A stretch of DNA of 64,000 nucleotides from Saprospiraceae bacterium. Lineage in GTDB: Bacteria > Bacteroidota > Bacteroidia > Chitinophagales > Saprospiraceae. A model generated the notes under the pieces. The model ran no database searches. It was not told where the DNA came from and saw nothing but the letters and a program-made list of their open reading frames with translations. The DNA is taken from NCBI GenBank assembly GCA_020631405.1, contig JAHDHH010000001.1:78494-142493 (forward strand). The letters are read 5' to 3'. This document shows, piece by piece, positions 34,995 through 44,917 of this stretch (position 1 is the stretch's first letter; each line of letters opens with the position of its first letter). Both the position numbers and the translations under genes were made by a program.

Positions 34995-37106
34995 ATGGAC
35001 AAGAAGAATGAATTACTCATACGAGTTTACTTGACGCTAATAGCCTTTGTTGTGTTCTCGTTGCTCATAATGTCCCGGGTGGTAAAGATCAGTTGGGTTG
35101 AAGGTGAAAAGTGGAGAGATAAAGCAGGTAATAATGTAGAGTGGAAGAATATCAATACTGAACGTGGAGATATCTATGATGCTCAAGGCAATATACTAGC
35201 TACTTCACTACCTTATTTTGACATACGAATGGATTTGTTAGCTCCTACAGATGACGTGTTTTCTAAAGGTGTTGATTCATTGTCTAAGCTTCTAGCTCGT
35301 GACTATCCATCTATTCGGACAGCGTCTGAGTGGAAAGCTAAATTGATTAGTGATAGGAGATTGGGTAGAGAGGGGAAGAAGAGTGGGGTAAGGTATACTC
35401 TGCTTGTCAATGGTATTAATCTTGATCAACTTGATAGGTTGAAGAAATATCCAATCCTTAAGCTTGGTAAATACCGAGGTGGCTTGATTGTAATTAGAGA
35501 AAACAAGAGGTTTAAGCCTTTTGCAAATCTGGCAAACAGGACAATAGGTGAGGATCGAGAGAATGCCGATAAGGTAGGAATTGAAGCAGCATATGACAAG
35601 GTCTTGAGTGGTCCAGAGTCGGAAGTCTTGATGAAAAAGGTTTCTGGTAATGTTTGGGTGCCGTTATTTGACCCTGCAGAACTAAAGATTGAGAAAGGTG
35701 ACGATATATTTACCACCCTTGATATGACTATGCAAGATTTAGTTCATCAGGAGTTAGAGACCGCAGTGCTTAATCATAAAGCTAGGTCGGGAACTGCCAT
35801 ACTTATGGATGTAGAGTCCGGAGCTATTAAGGCTATCTCTAATCTGACTAATACGGCAGAAGGAGCAGTCGAACGCTACAACTATGCTATTGGGAAGTCT
35901 ACCGAGCCAGGATCTACTTTTAAGATTGCAAGTTACCTTGCAATGCTTGAGGATGGGCACCTGGAGTTAAATGAGAAGGTGAATTTGAATGGTGGTAAGC
36001 GTAGATTTTATGACCTGACGATGAAGGATTCTCACTTGCATGGTAAGTTTGAAGTGACCGCAGCTGAGGCGTTTAAAATGTCGAGTAATATCGGAGCTGC
36101 TGCATTGGCAGTGAAGTATTATGGCAGTAGATCTAAGCAAATTGACTTTGTGAATAGGCTTGACTCGTTTGGGTTGATGTCTACAACAGGAATCGAATTG
36201 CCAGGAGAGCCAAAGCCTTTTATTAAGCATCCAGAAGAGCATAAGAAGCAGTGGTATGGTACTACGTTGCCTTGGATGTCTCATGGGTATGAGCTTATGA
36301 TTACGCCTTTGCAGATGTTAAACTTTTGCAACGCAATAGCTAATGGAGGAAGATTGATGGAGCCATTTTTGGTGAGTGAGATACTGCGAAATGGAAAGGT
36401 GTGGGAGTCGTTTGATAGCAAGACGAAGATTGAAAGTATAGCTAGTCCTCAGGCAATTAGTCAGATGCATAGCTTACTCAAGGGAACTGTCAATGATGGT
36501 ACTGCAAAGAGTGTGAAGTCAGATGTAGTAAGTATAGCAGGAAAGACTGGTACAACTAGGGTCAACTATGCTAAAGCTGCCGAAGAGAAGAAGTACAATG
36601 CTTCGTTTGTTGGATTTTTTCCAGCAGATAAGCCAAAATATAGCTTGTTGGTTGTGGTTTACGAACCAAATAATGGACAGTTTTATGGAGGTCAAGTAGC
36701 AGGTCCAGTGTTTAAGAATATAGCAGAGGGAGTCACTCTGATTGATGATAAGTTGATGGCGAATATTGATGAAGAAGATTCAGGAAAGCTTGTGAAGACT
36801 TATCACGCAGGATACTCTGGAGATTATGATAAAGTCTTAGAATTCGTAGGGTTGAAGAGTGGGATATCAAAGAGAAATAAGTGGGTAGAAATATTGCCTC
36901 AAGAAGATGTTCTAGGGGTTGAGAAAAAGAAAATACAAATCGGAAAAGTACCTGACCTTAAAGGCATGGGATTGAGAGATGTGATTTATGTAGTAGAGAG
37001 TTTAGGTATTAAGTACAAAGTACATGGTTCTGGTAGGGTTTGGAAGCAAACAATTAAACCAGGAGAAGAAATAGATCAGAAAACATTAGAAATTTATCTG
37101 AAGTGA
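34995..37106 (+). CDS. ftsI: Division transpeptidase FtsI (class B PBP) with PASTA domain
   Basis: Cross-links septal peptidoglycan as partner of FtsW. One N-terminal helix (about 10-30), a PBP dimerisation domain and a transpeptidase domain with STFK (catalytic Ser307), SSN and KTGTT. A PASTA domain closes the protein (about 650-703, GKVPDLKGMGLRDVIYVVES), as in several Bacteroidota and Firmicutes. At 703 residues it is longer than E. coli FtsI (588), which lacks PASTA. Position after ftsL and before murE fits. The gap to ftsL is 30 bases. Confidence 0.95.
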   Translation: MDKKNELLIRVYLTLIAFVVFSLLIMSRVVKISWVEGEKWRDKAGNNVEWKNINTERGDIYDAQGNILATSLPYFDIRMDLLAPTDDVFSKGVDSLSKLLARDYPSIRTASEWKAKLISDRRLGREGKKSGVRYTLLVNGINLDQLDRLKKYPILKLGKYRGGLIVIRENKRFKPFANLANRTIGEDRENADKVGIEAAYDKVLSGPESEVLMKKVSGNVWVPLFDPAELKIEKGDDIFTTLDMTMQDLVHQELETAVLNHKARSGTAILMDVESGAIKAISNLTNTAEGAVERYNYAIGKSTEPGSTFKIASYLAMLEDGHLELNEKVNLNGGKRRFYDLTMKDSHLHGKFEVTAAEAFKMSSNIGAAALAVKYYGSRSKQIDFVNRLDSFGLMSTTGIELPGEPKPFIKHPEEHKKQWYGTTLPWMSHGYELMITPLQMLNFCNAIANGGRLMEPFLVSEILRNGKVWESFDSKTKIESIASPQAISQMHSLLKGTVNDGTAKSVKSDVVSIAGKTGTTRVNYAKAAEEKKYNASFVGFFPADKPKYSLLVVVYEPNNGQFYGGQVAGPVFKNIAEGVTLIDDKLMANIDEEDSGKLVKTYHAGYSGDYDKVLEFVGLKSGISKRNKWVEILPQEDVLGVEKKKIQIGKVPDLKGMGLRDVIYVVESLGIKYKVHGSGRVWKQTIKPGEEIDQKTLEIYLK

Positions 37107-37145
37107 TAGTCAGAAGTGACCATCATTAAAATTAATTGAAATACG

Positions 37146-38594
37146 GTGAAACTGTTAGATGAAATACTAGAAGTTGTCCAAGTAATTGAGGGAGAGGCCA
37201 AAGTGGGAGTCGAGATTACTGGCTTGGCAATAGATAGTAGGCAAGTAAAAGATGGGAATCTGTTTATTGCAATTGCAGGCTTGAGTGTTGATGGTCATGA
37301 TTATATAGATATGGCGATTAGCAAGGGAGCAGCAATGGTGTTAGTAACGAATAGTGAAGTTGAATTACAAGCGAATTGTCTAAGAGCAATCTATAGTGAA
37401 AACCTTCTTGGTGATATCGCGAATCAGTTTTATGATTTTCCTTCGGAGAATCTCGAAGTGGTTGGTATCACAGGGACTAATGGGAAGACAACAGTCGGAA
37501 CTATCATGCATGAGACACTCACTAAGTTGGGTCGAAAGTGTGGATTGATTTCTACGGTTAAGATCCTTATAGGAGAGGAAGAGTTTGAGTCAAAGTTGAC
37601 TACACCAGATGCATTAACCCTGCACAGGTTGTTTGCTGAGATGAGAGATGCAGGTTGCACACATGTAGTAATGGAAGTGAGTTCACATGCCATTCACCAA
37701 AATAGAATAAGTCGAGTTGATTTTGACTATGGGATATTTACAAATATCAGTCATGATCACCTAGATTATCATAATTCTTTTTCGGAGTATATCCGAGTAA
37801 AGAAAATGTTCTTTGACAGTCTGAAGCCAGAAGCAATAGCAATAGTGAATATTGATGACAAGAATGGTAGCGTAATGCTCCAAAATACAAAGTCGGTCAA
37901 AATTCATTATGCTCTAAAGCGCAATTGTGAGTACAAGGCTAGGTTGATTGATTCAACCATGCTAGGATTGCATCTAGTGATCAATGGGAACGAAGGGTTC
38001 TATAGGTTGCTTGGTACATTCAATGCTTATAATTTACTTGCGGTCTATGCCTGTCTTTCTGAAATGAGCATAGCTGACGAGATAGATTTACTATCTGTTT
38101 TGACCCAAGTCAGGCCCCCAGAAGGAAGGTTTGATGTGGTAAAGATAGCTGACAAAAATGCTCTAGCAGTCGTTGATTATGCTCATACTCCTGATGCCTT
38201 AGAAAATGTCTTAAAGACAATAAAAGGTATCGCAAAATCACAAATCGTAACGATCTGCGGTTGTGGTGGAGATAGGGACAAGAGTAAGCGACCTGCCATG
38301 GCAGCAATAGCTGCTAAGTTGAGTGACAAGGTCATACTGACATCTGACAATCCAAGAACTGAGGATCCAATAGCGATTCTTGATGATATGGAGGCAGGTA
38401 TAGAGAAAGTAGATGATCACCGCGTATTTAGAGTAGAAGATAGAGCTCAAGCCATTAAGATGGGATTGATGCTCTTAGGTAGAGAAGATGTGTTATTAGT
38501 GGCAGGCAAAGGACATGAAAAGTATCAGGAAATTAATGGAGTTAAACATCCATTTGATGATAAGAGAAAGATAATGGAGTTTTCCATAAGATAA
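37146..38594 (+). CDS. murE: UDP-MurNAc-tripeptide synthetase MurE (meso-DAP type)
   Basis: Adds the third amino acid to UDP-MurNAc-L-Ala-D-Glu. The ATP site is VGITGTNGKTTVGTIM (about residues 108-123), and the DNPRTEDP motif (about 401-408) is the signature for meso-diaminopimelate, so the wall is DAP-type. Length 482 is normal. The start is a GTG, supported by the family N-terminus MKLLDEIL. It is followed by the 118-base gap holding the terminator-like hairpin. Confidence 0.96.
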   Translation: MKLLDEILEVVQVIEGEAKVGVEITGLAIDSRQVKDGNLFIAIAGLSVDGHDYIDMAISKGAAMVLVTNSEVELQANCLRAIYSENLLGDIANQFYDFPSENLEVVGITGTNGKTTVGTIMHETLTKLGRKCGLISTVKILIGEEEFESKLTTPDALTLHRLFAEMRDAGCTHVVMEVSSHAIHQNRISRVDFDYGIFTNISHDHLDYHNSFSEYIRVKKMFFDSLKPEAIAIVNIDDKNGSVMLQNTKSVKIHYALKRNCEYKARLIDSTMLGLHLVINGNEGFYRLLGTFNAYNLLAVYACLSEMSIADEIDLLSVLTQVRPPEGRFDVVKIADKNALAVVDYAHTPDALENVLKTIKGIAKSQIVTICGCGGDRDKSKRPAMAAIAAKLSDKVILTSDNPRTEDPIAILDDMEAGIEKVDDHRVFRVEDRAQAIKMGLMLLGREDVLLVAGKGHEKYQEINGVKHPFDDKRKIMEFSIR

Positions 38595-38633
38595 TTAAGA
38601 GTAGGTTCTATTATCATTCTCAGGTTGGTTTTA

Positions 38634-38695
38634 ACAGTTGCAGTGAGATAAGTTCGAAAAACGTTTTGGACCCTCACTGTACACTGTTTTTTTTT
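38634..38695 (+). terminator. Terminator-like hairpin between murE and mraY
   Basis: ACAGT (38634-38638) and CAGTGAG (38641-38647) pair with CTCACTG (38673-38679) and ACTGT (38683-38687), a 12-bp two-part stem with a small internal loop, running into a T-run (38687-38695). Only 17 bases remain before the mraY ATG, so no promoter fits behind it. It is either an attenuator or a partial terminator inside the dcw operon. Confidence 0.7.
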
Positions 38696-38712
38696 GATGT
38701 AAATAGAAGCGA

Positions 38713-39978
38713 ATGCTCTATTATTTATTTGAATTTTTAGAAAGAAACTATGACTTGCCTGGAGCAGGTCTATTTCAGTATATATCTTTTCGATCCGGAT
38801 TAGCTGTTTTGGTCTCACTATTTGTGGCAACAGTGTTTGGTGATCGAATCATACGATCTTTGAAACGCAAGCAAGTAGGTGAGACAGTGAGAGAGTTGGG
38901 CTTGGATGGTCAGAAAGTGAAGGAAGGTACTCCAACTATGGGCGGCCTTATCATTATTGCTGCTATCCTGATTCCATGTTTGCTCTTTGCTCGTCTTGAC
39001 AATATCTACATTATTTTGATGCTGATCGCGACGGTATGGATGGCAGCTATTGGATTTGCCGACGACTATATCAAAGTGTTTAAGAAGAACAAAGAAGGTC
39101 TAGCCGGTAAATTTAAAGTCATTGGCCAGATAGGTCTTGGTCTTATTGTAGGCATTACTATGACACTTCATGAAGATGTGGTAGTAAGAATGCCCGTAGA
39201 GACAGCTGTAAATCAAGGTTATCAGATAGTCAAAACCTTCGAATTAGAAGAGAGGACACCTTTAGGAATTGGTCTTACTAGAGAGATGGCATACGCCAAA
39301 GCTAGTATCACTAACATTCCATTTTTTAAAAATAATACCATCTCCTACAGTGATTTTCTTTGGTTCTTGAAAGAGAATAAAGAGTCATTCGTATGGATTT
39401 TATTTATTCCAGTAGTCATATTTATCGTCACTGGAGTATCTAATGGTGCCAATTTGACCGACGGACTTGATGGGTTGCTAGCTGGATTAGCAGCAATCAT
39501 TGCCGCAACACTGGGCATATTCGCCTATGTCTCAGGTAATGCTATCACAGCAGATTATCTCAATATACTTTATATCCCTTTTAGTGCCGAATTAGTGATT
39601 TATTCCGCATGCTTTGTTGGTGCTTGTACAGGCTTCCTTTGGTACAATGCTTACCCAGCAAGAGTATTCATGGGTGATACTGGAAGTCTGGCGATTGGTG
39701 GCATTATCGCTTCTCTAGCTATCCTGCTTAGAAAGGAGCTTTTACTGCCGTTGATGTGTGGGATATTCTTTGTAGAGACACTATCGGTGATACTTCAGGT
39801 TAGTTACTTTAAGTACACTAAGCAAAAGACAGGAGAGGGAAAGCGAATATTCTTAATGTCTCCATTGCATCACCACTATCAGAAGAAGGGTATGCATGAG
39901 GTTAAGATTGTGACTAGGTTCTGGATTGTAGGCATTATACTAGCGCTATTGAGTATCATCACGCTAAAAGTGAGGTAA
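38713..39978 (+). CDS. mraY: Phospho-MurNAc-pentapeptide transferase MraY
   Basis: Makes lipid I at the inner membrane from UDP-MurNAc-pentapeptide and undecaprenyl phosphate. About ten membrane helices. Active-site motifs are [16 protein letters not shown] (about 115-130) and [12 protein letters not shown]. The 421 residues exceed E. coli MraY (360) by an insert around residues 155-220 between two helices ([26 protein letters not shown]), which is typical of Bacteroidota. The last base of its stop codon is the first of the murD start (TAATG). Confidence 0.97.
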   Translation: MLYYLFEFLERNYDLPGAGLFQYISFRSGLAVLVSLFVATVFGDRIIRSLKRKQVGETVRELGLDGQKVKEGTPTMGGLIIIAAILIPCLLFARLDNIYIILMLIATVWMAAIGFADDYIKVFKKNKEGLAGKFKVIGQIGLGLIVGITMTLHEDVVVRMPVETAVNQGYQIVKTFELEERTPLGIGLTREMAYAKASITNIPFFKNNTISYSDFLWFLKENKESFVWILFIPVVIFIVTGVSNGANLTDGLDGLLAGLAAIIAATLGIFAYVSGNAITADYLNILYIPFSAELVIYSACFVGACTGFLWYNAYPARVFMGDTGSLAIGGIIASLAILLRKELLLPLMCGIFFVETLSVILQVSYFKYTKQKTGEGKRIFLMSPLHHHYQKKGMHEVKIVTRFWIVGIILALLSIITLKVR

Positions 39979-41285
39979 TGAAGGTAGTAGTACTAGGCAG
40001 CGGCGAAAGCGCAGTTGGAGCAGCATTACTTGCAGCAAAAAAACATTACACAGTATTTGTCTCGGACAACAGTAGCATAGCTACTGACACGAAACATCTA
40101 CTACAACAACATAATATCCATTTTGAAGAAAATGGACATAGTATTGACATTATTGGAAAGGCTGATTTGATTATCAAAAGTCCGGGAATACCCAATAGTT
40201 CAGATCTGATTACAAGATTGCATGCCTTAGAAAAGGAAGTAATTGGCGAAATCGAATTTGGATACAGATATTGCGAGAGCAAAATCATTGGGATAACAGG
40301 GAGTAATGGTAAGTCGACCGTGACAAGTATGATTCATCACATATTGGAATCTGCAGGGATGTCTGTCAGTATTGGAGGCAATTTCGGAACGAGTTTCTGT
40401 AGATTGCTTTGTGATGCTAAGACAGAATACTACGTACTAGAGTTGAGTAGCTTTCAACTTGAGGACATTGTAGATTTTAAGCCAGATGTTGCACTAATAT
40501 TGAATATTACACCAGATCATTTGGATAGATATCAATACGATATTAATCTCTATGCTGATGCAAAATTCAGGATATGTAAGAATCAAGTTGCTAGTGACAA
40601 ACTCATTTATAATACGGATGATAGTCTAGTCAAAGAGAAAACCCAAGATGTGTTATCTACCTTAATTGGGATAGCACAACACACTGGAGAATCTACACTT
40701 GCACAACTAATGGTGCTCGACGAATTACCATTTAGGGGAGGGCACAACTACTTCAACTGTTTGGTTGCGTTAGAGGCAGCTCAAGCTGTAGGTGTTGATG
40801 TTCAAGATGGCTTGGTCTCGATGAAGCATTACAAAGGCTTGCCACATCGGATGGAGGAAGTAGCTATTGTCAATGGTGTTAAGTACATCAATGATAGTAA
40901 GGCTACAAACGTAGATGCAGTCTACTATGCTTTGGATGGTCTTGATGGTCCACTCATTTGGATAGTAGGGGGAGTAGATAAGGGCAATGACTATAGTCAG
41001 CTAGACAAATTGGTTGCGGAAAAAGTGACGCATATTATTTGTATGGGAACAAATAATACCAAACTCATAGAGTACTACTCTGGTAAAGAGGTAAGTCTTT
41101 CAGATTGTAGTTGTTTTGAAGCAGCAATGGAGAAGGTCGTAGAGATTGCAGAGGTAGGAGATACAGTATTGCTTTCGCCAGCATGTGCCAGTTTTGATCT
41201 ATTTGATAATTATATACACAGGGGAAATATTTTTAAAGAACGCATATATACACTCATTTATAACTCATATTCATGTCTGCAGTAG
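39978..41285 (+). CDS. murD: UDP-MurNAc-L-alanine:D-glutamate ligase MurD
   Basis: Adds D-glutamate to UDP-MurNAc-L-Ala in the cytosol. The N-terminal Rossmann-like domain is VVVLGSGESAVGAALLA, the ATP P-loop is GITGSNGKSTVTSM (about 105-118), and the Mur ligase end shows YINDSKATNVDAVYYAL and LLSPACASFDLFDNY. Length 435 is usual. Its end overlaps ftsW by 13 bases. Confidence 0.96.
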   Translation: MKVVVLGSGESAVGAALLAAKKHYTVFVSDNSSIATDTKHLLQQHNIHFEENGHSIDIIGKADLIIKSPGIPNSSDLITRLHALEKEVIGEIEFGYRYCESKIIGITGSNGKSTVTSMIHHILESAGMSVSIGGNFGTSFCRLLCDAKTEYYVLELSSFQLEDIVDFKPDVALILNITPDHLDRYQYDINLYADAKFRICKNQVASDKLIYNTDDSLVKEKTQDVLSTLIGIAQHTGESTLAQLMVLDELPFRGGHNYFNCLVALEAAQAVGVDVQDGLVSMKHYKGLPHRMEEVAIVNGVKYINDSKATNVDAVYYALDGLDGPLIWIVGGVDKGNDYSQLDKLVAEKVTHIICMGTNNTKLIEYYSGKEVSLSDCSCFEAAMEKVVEIAEVGDTVLLSPACASFDLFDNYIHRGNIFKERIYTLIYNSYSCLQ

Positions 41286-42430
41286 CACAGATATTCTATA
41301 ACTTAAAGGGAGATAAGGTCATTTGGCTTATTATCACCTTTCTTGGATGTATGTCCATGCTAGCTGTATACAGTGCTACTACTGGTATGGCGCATAAGTA
41401 TCATGGAGGCAATACTGAGTTTTATTTGATTCAGCAAGGAGTGTTTTTGTCTTTAGGGGCATTTGTGGTCTTCTTCTGTTCGAAGCTAGATTATAGGATT
41501 TATGCTAAGGTGGCACCTTACTTACTACTGCTGACTGTGCCTTTGTTAATTTATACAGTAGGCTTTGGTGCTCAGATTAATGACGCTAGACGTTGGATAC
41601 AGCTGCCATTTACCGATTTTACATTTCAGACTTCAGATATGGCCAAGTTGGCACTTGTGCTTTTTATTGCTAGAGGTATATCTAGAAGGCAAGAGAATAT
41701 AAAGGATTTGAAAGGCGCTTTCTTACCCATCATTATACCAGTACTAGTTATCTGTGGATTGATAGCTCCAGCAGATTTAAGTACAGCTGCTTTGCTATTC
41801 TTAACTAGTTTGATGATGATGTTCATCGGGAGGATGTCTATGAAGTATATCATTATTTTGCTCTTTTTAGGCTTGTTTGCGTTTGGCTTGCTAGCACTAT
41901 TGGGAACAATTTTTCCTGACTTCATTAGAGTAGAAACATGGCAAACAAGATTTCATGAGTTCTTTTTCAATTCAGATGGAGGCTATCAAATACAGCAGTC
42001 TAAGATGGCAATTGCCAATGGCGAATTTTTTGGATTAGGACTAGGAGGCAGTATTCAGAAGAGCTTTTTGCCAAGTCCATATGCTGATTTTATCTATGCT
42101 ATTATCTGTGAAGAGGCAGGGATGCTTTGGGGCTTTATTATCATCTTTTTGTACTTGGGACTACTGTATAGGTGTACCAAGTTAGTGACTAGATGTGATA
42201 AGCCATTTGCAGCAATAGTAGCTATGGGACTTTGCTTGAGTATCGTTATTCAGGCATTTGCCAATATTGCGGTGTCTGTTCACCTGCTCCCAGTTACAGG
42301 GTTGACCTTGCCTTTACTTAGTATGGGTGGGACATCATTGATATTCACTTGTATATCCTGTGGGATCATACTGAGTGTGAGTAGGTATGTAGAAGAGCAC
42401 AATGTGGAGACGAAGAAAGTTAGAGCCTAA
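41273..42430 (+). CDS. ftsW: Septal peptidoglycan polymerase FtsW
   Basis: SEDS-family glycosyltransferase that polymerises lipid II at the septum with FtsI. Ten predicted helices. Conserved stretches are YSATTGMA near the N-terminus, DARRWIQLP, and the C-terminal VSVHLLPVTGLTLPLLSMGG, which is diagnostic for FtsW/RodA. Position between murD and murG supports FtsW over RodA. 385 residues, start inside the murD end, stop shared with murG (TAATG). Confidence 0.95.
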   Translation: MSAVAQIFYNLKGDKVIWLIITFLGCMSMLAVYSATTGMAHKYHGGNTEFYLIQQGVFLSLGAFVVFFCSKLDYRIYAKVAPYLLLLTVPLLIYTVGFGAQINDARRWIQLPFTDFTFQTSDMAKLALVLFIARGISRRQENIKDLKGAFLPIIIPVLVICGLIAPADLSTAALLFLTSLMMMFIGRMSMKYIIILLFLGLFAFGLLALLGTIFPDFIRVETWQTRFHEFFFNSDGGYQIQQSKMAIANGEFFGLGLGGSIQKSFLPSPYADFIYAIICEEAGMLWGFIIIFLYLGLLYRCTKLVTRCDKPFAAIVAMGLCLSIVIQAFANIAVSVHLLPVTGLTLPLLSMGGTSLIFTCISCGIILSVSRYVEEHNVETKKVRA

Positions 42431-43524
42431 TGAAGGTATTGATAAGTGGTGGAGGTACAGGCGGACATATATATCCTGCTATAGCGATAGCAGATGCATT
42501 AAAGCAGATTGATAATACTATTGAAATATTATTTGTCGGTGCAAACGGTAGAATGGAGATGACACGAGTCCCGAAAGCGGGTTATGACATCAGAGGGTTA
42601 GATATTAGTGGTCTACAGCGCCGAATAACATTGAAAAATTTGTCTTTTCCTTTAAAGGTAATGAAGAGCCTGAGAGTTGCAGGTGCAATAATCTCAGAGT
42701 TCAAGCCTGATGTGGGAATAGGAGTGGGAGGCTATGCGAGTGGACCTTCGATGTACAAGTTAGCGAGTAGGGGGATACCTCTATTGCTTCAAGAGCAAAA
42801 TTCTTATCCAGGGATAACCAATAAGATACTTGCTCGAAAGGCAACACATATTTGTACAGCTTATCCAGGGATGGAGACTTTTTTTGATCAAGCAAAACTA
42901 CACTTTACAGGTAATCCCGTCAGAAAGGACTTACTTGAAGTCAAAGTAAAAAGAACAGAGGCTCTTGAATGCTTTGGTCTAAAGGAAAATAAGAAAACAT
43001 GTTTGCTTGTCGGAGGAAGTCTGGGTGCTAGGACACTCAATGAGTCAATGCGTGATGCGACAGAGTTGATTAAACAACATCCTGAAGTCCAGTTTATCTG
43101 GCAGATGGGTGGGGCATACGAGACTACATATGCTAACTGCAACACAGCACTCTTAGACAATGTAAAAGCAATGGCTTTTATAGAAAGGATGGACCTAGCC
43201 TATGCAGCTGCTGATATAGTGATAGCAAGGGCAGGTGCTCTGACTATTAGTGAGCTGAGTATAGTGGGAGTGCCGAGTATATTGGTTCCTTCTCCTCATG
43301 TAGCAGAGGATCATCAGACTAAGAATGCTATGGCATTAGTGAATGAAGAGGCGGCGGTGCTAGTCAAGGACAATGAAGCGAAGGGAACACTTGTAGCTAA
43401 GATGCTTGAGTTAGTGGTAGATGAAGGCAAACTTGGTTTGCTGAGTGCAAATGTGAGCAGGTTTGCTAACCCAGATGCTGCAAATACAATTGCTAGTTTG
43501 GTAATTGACTTAGTAAAGCAATAA
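42430..43524 (+). CDS. murG: N-acetylglucosaminyltransferase MurG
   Basis: Turns lipid I into lipid II with UDP-GlcNAc at the inner leaflet. GT28 signatures are the N-terminal GGGTGGHIYPAIAIADAL, GVGGYASGPSMYKLA and the acceptor/donor site GGSLGARTLNESM, followed by ARAGALTISELSIVGVPS and HVAEDHQTKNAMAL. Length 364 is normal. Overlaps the ftsW stop by one base and lies ten bases before murC. Confidence 0.96.
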   Translation: MKVLISGGGTGGHIYPAIAIADALKQIDNTIEILFVGANGRMEMTRVPKAGYDIRGLDISGLQRRITLKNLSFPLKVMKSLRVAGAIISEFKPDVGIGVGGYASGPSMYKLASRGIPLLLQEQNSYPGITNKILARKATHICTAYPGMETFFDQAKLHFTGNPVRKDLLEVKVKRTEALECFGLKENKKTCLLVGGSLGARTLNESMRDATELIKQHPEVQFIWQMGGAYETTYANCNTALLDNVKAMAFIERMDLAYAAADIVIARAGALTISELSIVGVPSILVPSPHVAEDHQTKNAMALVNEEAAVLVKDNEAKGTLVAKMLELVVDEGKLGLLSANVSRFANPDAANTIASLVIDLVKQ

Positions 43525-43534
43525 ATCCGAAGGT

Positions 43535-44917
43535 ATGGATATCTCAACAGTGAGAAAGGCATATTTTCTAGGAATAGGAGGAATAGGAATGTCGGCAATT
43601 GCCCGATATTTTATTAATAAACAAGTAGAAGTCTATGGTTACGACTTGACTTCTACGGCTCTTACCAAGAAGTTGGAAGAGGAAGGAATGCTTATCCATT
43701 ATCAAGAAGATATTGATAGTATTCCAGAAGATATTGACATAGTGGTTTATACACCTGCTATACCAAAGACTCACAAAGAGCTAGTCTATCTTAATCAAAC
43801 AGATATTCCAGTAATGAAGAGGTCAGCGGTACTTGGGTTGATTAGTAAAAGTTATCAAACAATAGCTGTAGCTGGGACCCATGGCAAGACTAGTACTTCA
43901 AGTATACTAGCCTACCTCCTTGATGGAGAGGGTATAGGTTGTACAAGTTTCCTTGGTGGCATCTGCAAGAATTGGAATACAAATTACCGATTCGAATCAG
44001 GAAGTTACATGGTTGCGGAGGCAGACGAGTATGATAGGTCATTCTTGCAATTGTTTCCAAGCATATTGGTGATTCTCAGTATGGATGCTGATCATCTGGA
44101 TATCTATGGCACTCATGAGCAAATGATAGCGGCATATGAGCAACTTACATTACAAATGCAAGTAGGCGGTACTCTGATCATCAAGCATGGTATCAAGTCT
44201 TTGTTTAGCGAGAGCTGGGAAGATGAGATGGTTGCTCGTGAGATTAAGGTCACTGAGTTCGGTGATGCCGATTGTGAGATTGTTGTAAGAGACTTGAAAT
44301 CAGATGGTTTCAATACTAAGGTAATCGCAAAGGTCAGTGGTGATGAGTTAGATTGGACATGGAATGTTCCTGGAAGTTACAATGCTAGTAATGCATCTAT
44401 AGCTATCAGCATAGCTCGACAGATAGGCATGCCTGACGATAGGATAGCAGCGAAGTTAGCGACTTACCAAGGAGTCAAGCGTAGATTGGAATTGATATAT
44501 GCGGATGAAGAGTATGCCTTGATCGATGACTATGCTCACCATCCTGATGAATTGAATGCAGTGATCAGTGCAGTGAGGAACTTGTATCCTGAGAGTAAAC
44601 TTACAGGCATATTTCAACCGCATCTCTATACTAGGACAAGAGACCACTTTAGTGGCTTTGCAGAACAGTTGAGTAAGCTAGATTGTGCATTGGTATTGCC
44701 GATCTATCCAGCAAGAGAAGAAGCTATTGCTGGGATTACATCGGAGATGATTGTAGAGAAGATGACTATTGAACAGGCAGAGGCAGTAAACCACAACAGA
44801 TTGAAAGAACGATTTGAACTATATAAACACGAAATAATCATAACCCTAGGAGCTGGGAATTTGGACAAACATCATCCTATGCTTTTAGACTATATACAAA
44901 CTAAAAGACATGGCTAA
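43535..44917 (+). CDS. murC: UDP-N-acetylmuramate:L-alanine ligase MurC
   Basis: First Mur ligase of the stem-peptide pathway. Rossmann motif YFLGIGGIGMSAIARYF (about 10-26), ATP site VAGTHGKTSTSSILAYLL (about 112-129), and the C-terminal LIDDYAHHPDELNAVISAVR with the catalytic His-His. 460 residues as expected. It follows murG as in other Bacteroidota and overlaps ftsQ by eight bases. Confidence 0.97.
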   Translation: MDISTVRKAYFLGIGGIGMSAIARYFINKQVEVYGYDLTSTALTKKLEEEGMLIHYQEDIDSIPEDIDIVVYTPAIPKTHKELVYLNQTDIPVMKRSAVLGLISKSYQTIAVAGTHGKTSTSSILAYLLDGEGIGCTSFLGGICKNWNTNYRFESGSYMVAEADEYDRSFLQLFPSILVILSMDADHLDIYGTHEQMIAAYEQLTLQMQVGGTLIIKHGIKSLFSESWEDEMVAREIKVTEFGDADCEIVVRDLKSDGFNTKVIAKVSGDELDWTWNVPGSYNASNASIAISIARQIGMPDDRIAAKLATYQGVKRRLELIYADEEYALIDDYAHHPDELNAVISAVRNLYPESKLTGIFQPHLYTRTRDHFSGFAEQLSKLDCALVLPIYPAREEAIAGITSEMIVEKMTIEQAEAVNHNRLKERFELYKHEIIITLGAGNLDKHHPMLLDYIQTKRHG

